This document shows positions 61,392-64,000 of a stretch of 64,000 nt of DNA, piece by piece. The stretch is from positions 1-64,000 of the forward strand of contig CAXBCH010000021.1 of NCBI GenBank assembly GCA_963974125.1, written 5' to 3'. Origin of the DNA: Haliea sp963974125. GTDB lineage: Bacteria; Pseudomonadota; Gammaproteobacteria; Pseudomonadales; Halieaceae. The number at the start of each line of letters is the position of its first letter. Within the stretch, counting starts at the first letter, position 1. A model generated the notes under the pieces. That model did not search any database. It had not been told where the DNA came from and saw only the letters and a program-made list of their open reading frames with translations. A program made the position numbers and the translations under genes.

Positions 61392-64000
61392 TCCGCTGGT
61401 TTGCCGGCCACCCGACGGCAGCCAATCTGCTGCTGGTGCTGCTGCTCGCTGCCGGCCTGTTTGCCGCACCGCAGCTCAAGCGCGAAACCTTCCCCGACTA
61501 CCGCCCGACCGAGGTGTCGATTGAGGTGGTATATCGCGGTGCCAGCGCCGCCGACGTCGAGGATGCCATCTGCCGGCGCCTGCACGATGCGGTAAAGGGT
61601 GTCGACTTCCTCGACGAGCTGCGCTGCGTTGCCCAGGACAATCTGGCCAGCGCCACCGCGACGATGACCGCAGGTGGCGATGTCCTCCGCTTTCTCGATG
61701 AACTGCAGACCGAAGTGCGTGCGCTCGACACACTGCCAGACCGCGCGGAGGCGCCGGTGATACGCGAATTCCACCGCAGTGACCTGGTCGTCGCGGTGGC
61801 CATCGCCGGGGATCTGCCGCGGCGACAGCTGGAAGACTATGCGCTGCAGCTGGAAGAGCGGATCATGGCGCTACCGGGCGTGGCCAACGTGACCCTGCGC
61901 GGCCTTTCGCAACGCCAGTGGCAGGTGGAAGTCCGCCGCGATGTACTGGGACAGTACGGGCTTTCCGCCCGCCAGCTGGCGGAGAGAGTCGCGCGCCAGA
62001 GCCTGGACCTGCCGCTGGGCACCCTGGAAACCGCCGACCGGGATATCCAGTTGCGCTTCACCGAGCAGCGCCGCTCACTGCGCGAGCTGGCGTCACTGGT
62101 AGTGATCTCCGAGCCCGAGGGTGGCGAGCTGACACTGGGTGATATCGCCACCCTGCGGGAGGTCGGGGAACGCCCCGAGGACAAGCTGCGCTTCAACGGC
62201 GAAACCGCGCTGGTTCTGGAAGTCAGCAAGTCCCTGCGCGCTGATGCCCTGTCGGTGAAGGCCGCCCTGGAAACGCTGCTGGCAGAGGAGCACGCGCGTG
62301 TCGACGGCCTGCTGAGGCTGACCCTGACCCAGGACATGACCGGCATCGTCCGCGACCGGCTGCAGATGCTGGTAGCCAACGGCATCATGGGGCTGGCATT
62401 GGTCGTTTTGATCATGAGCCTGTTCTTCCGGCCCCGGCTGGCGCTGTGGGCGGTGCTGGGGCTGCCCGCGGCCTTCATGGGCGCATTCCTGGCAATGGCG
62501 CTCACCGGCCTGACCCTCAACATGATCACCCTGGTGGCGCTGTTGATGGCCATCGGCATCGTCATGGATGACGCCATCGTCATTACCGACAATATCGCGG
62601 CCCACGCCAGCGACCAGCGCTCGCCGCTGGACACGGTCGTCAGCGGGGCGCGGCAGGTGATCCCCGGTGTCCTGTCCTCGTTTCTGACCACCGTCGCCGT
62701 GTTCGCACCGCTGTCGTTCCTGGCCGGGGAGATGGGCGCGGTGCTGGAAGTCCTGCCGGTGGTATTGATCGCTGCCCTGGCCGCCAGCCTGATCGAGGCC
62801 TTCTGGATCCTGCCACACCACCTCAAGGGCAGTATCGCAACTTTGCGCGAGCAACAGGCCTCCCGCTTTCGCACTGCCTTCGAAGTGCGTTTCGCGCAAT
62901 TCCGGGAACGCGTGGGGCAGGTGGCCGACCGGGCGATACACTATCGCTATCCAGTGCTGGGGGGCGTACTCGCTGTCCTGCTGGGTTCAGCGGGTTTTCT
63001 CGCGGGTGGCCATATCGGCAGCGAAGCCATGCCCGCCATCGATGGCGATGTCCTCGAAGCGCGCATCCTGATGCCCCAGGGCACCCCCCTGCAGCGCACC
63101 GAGGCGGTCGCTGCCCAGGTCGAAGCGGCCATGACGCGACTGGACGCACGCTATTCGCCCGGGCAACCGGGGGCAGCAGCGCTCGTCGAAGCCATACAGG
63201 TGCGCTTCAACCACAACCCCAGCGCCCGCGAATCCGGTGCCCATGTGGCCACGGTAATGGTCGACCTGCTGACCGCAGAGCGGCGCAATGTGACTCTGGA
63301 TGAACTGACGGCTGCCTGGCAGGAAGAGATCGGCAGCATTGCCGGGCTCGAGCGGCTGATCATCCAGGAACCGGGCTTTGGCCCCGCCGGCATACCGATC
63401 GAGCTGCGCCTGCAGGGCGAGGACCTGGACAGCCTGAAGCGGGCGGCCGGGGAACTCGGCGCCCGCCTGGCCAGCTATGCCGCCGTCTACAATGTCATCG
63501 ACGATCTGCGCCCGGGCAAACCCCAGCGCACCTTTGCCCTCGCGGAAGGCGCCTACGGCCTCGGCCTGACCGGGGAGGACGTTGCGGCGCAGCTGCGCGC
63601 GGCACTGCTGGGCGAAATCGCCGACACCCTGCGCATCGGCGAGCAGGACGTCGAGGTTCTGGTCAGGCAGGACCTCGCTGACCGCGACAGTCTTGACGAC
63701 CTGAGCGACCAGACCATTGTCCTGGCCAATGGCAGCCGGGTGCCGCTCGATGTGGTGACCAACATGACCGAGCGCAGGGACTGGGCCCGCATCACCCGCA
63801 TCGATGGCCGGCGCACGGTGACCGTGGAAGCCAACGTCGATACCCGCCTTGCCACCGGACAGACCATTATCAACGACCTGCGCAAGGCGTGGCTGGGTGA
63901 GTTCCAGCAGCGCCACCCCGGCGTCAGCGTGAGCATAGAGGGGCAGGTAGCCAACTCTGCCGAAACCGGTGGCTCCATCGGTCGCGGCCTGTTGATCGGT
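61388..64000 (+). CDS. RND efflux permease (partial, cut by window end)
   Basis: GTG start at 61388, overlapping the adaptor stop; the frame is open to the last base (871 codons), so the C-terminus is outside the window. The translation begins with a helix (NLLLVLLLAAGLFAAPQL) and a YRPTEVSIEVVYRGASAADV segment, an RND pattern. The proton-relay pair D394-D395 (GIVMDDAIVI) is present. It belongs to a divergent RND group (the NolG/czcA-like or MMPL-adjacent types), not AcrB itself. No outer-membrane factor is in view. Confidence 0.9.
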   Translation, partial: MIRWFAGHPTAANLLLVLLLAAGLFAAPQLKRETFPDYRPTEVSIEVVYRGASAADVEDAICRRLHDAVKGVDFLDELRCVAQDNLASATATMTAGGDVLRFLDELQTEVRALDTLPDRAEAPVIREFHRSDLVVAVAIAGDLPRRQLEDYALQLEERIMALPGVANVTLRGLSQRQWQVEVRRDVLGQYGLSARQLAERVARQSLDLPLGTLETADRDIQLRFTEQRRSLRELASLVVISEPEGGELTLGDIATLREVGERPEDKLRFNGETALVLEVSKSLRADALSVKAALETLLAEEHARVDGLLRLTLTQDMTGIVRDRLQMLVANGIMGLALVVLIMSLFFRPRLALWAVLGLPAAFMGAFLAMALTGLTLNMITLVALLMAIGIVMDDAIVITDNIAAHASDQRSPLDTVVSGARQVIPGVLSSFLTTVAVFAPLSFLAGEMGAVLEVLPVVLIAALAASLIEAFWILPHHLKGSIATLREQQASRFRTAFEVRFAQFRERVGQVADRAIHYRYPVLGGVLAVLLGSAGFLAGGHIGSEAMPAIDGDVLEARILMPQGTPLQRTEAVAAQVEAAMTRLDARYSPGQPGAAALVEAIQVRFNHNPSARESGAHVATVMVDLLTAERRNVTLDELTAAWQEEIGSIAGLERLIIQEPGFGPAGIPIELRLQGEDLDSLKRAAGELGARLASYAAVYNVIDDLRPGKPQRTFALAEGAYGLGLTGEDVAAQLRAALLGEIADTLRIGEQDVEVLVRQDLADRDSLDDLSDQTIVLANGSRVPLDVVTNMTERRDWARITRIDGRRTVTVEANVDTRLATGQTIINDLRKAWLGEFQQRHPGVSVSIEGQVANSAETGGSIGRGLLIG

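Overview
This is a GC-rich chromosomal segment from a gammaproteobacterium. The gene order is Pseudomonas-like: rsd/algQ beside dsbB, the run argH, algZ, algR, hemC, hemD, hemX, hemY, the run lptM, lysA, dapF, DUF484, xerC, HAD, and ubiK/comM next to glnK/amt. Accessory genes point to an aerobic marine lipid or hydrophobic-substrate user: a carotenoid-cleavage oxygenase beside a TonB receptor, a PaaN-type aldehyde dehydrogenase, an acyl-CoA synthetase with two thiolases, and a PhoX phosphatase. A Halieaceae/Cellvibrionales-type organism is my best guess, but it is an inference. I saw no rRNA, tRNA, CRISPR array, insertion sequence or prophage.

Layout. 1-5.5 kb holds an RND efflux pair (adaptor and permease, minus strand) and an APH-fold kinase. 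5.5-17.2 kb is a housekeeping stretch: an Omp85-like barrel, gshA, dsbB, rsd, an FKBP lipoprotein, an ABC-F ATPase, trxA, rho and ubiD. 17.2-25.7 kb carries the heme genes hemCDXY behind the algZ/algR two-component pair on the minus strand, then argH and a DUF3187 outer-membrane protein. 25.8-30.5 kb is the lptM-lysA-dapF-DUF484-xerC-HAD operon. 30.5-32 kb has small PRC-barrel and BON envelope proteins. 32-35 kb is a nitrogen-assimilation block: a TorF-like porin, glnK and amt behind a strong sigma-54 promoter match, with a second glnK copy downstream. ubiK and comM follow.

36.9-46.4 kb is the most unusual part. On the minus strand, from upstream to downstream, it carries a carotenoid oxygenase, a TonB receptor, a class III cyclase fused to an FHA domain, a duplicated HxlR regulator with two matching zinc-site motifs, and a PaaN-type aldehyde dehydrogenase. 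On the plus strand an SDR and a DUF1295 reductase diverge from it. The arrangement suggests uptake, oxidative cleavage and aldehyde oxidation of a conjugated hydrophobic compound under dedicated regulation. 46.4-51 kb holds a UspE-like protein, a Kef-type antiporter and a divergent SLC13-type transporter. 51.1-56.2 kb is a tight operon of nitronate monooxygenase-like protein, acyl-CoA synthetase and two thiolases; the second thiolase lacks the usual C-terminal catalytic cysteine. 56.2-59.2 kb encodes a diacylglycerol-kinase-family protein and a Tat-exported PhoX-type phosphatase. The window ends in a TetR-adaptor-RND operon with a clear palindromic operator; its permease runs off the right edge.
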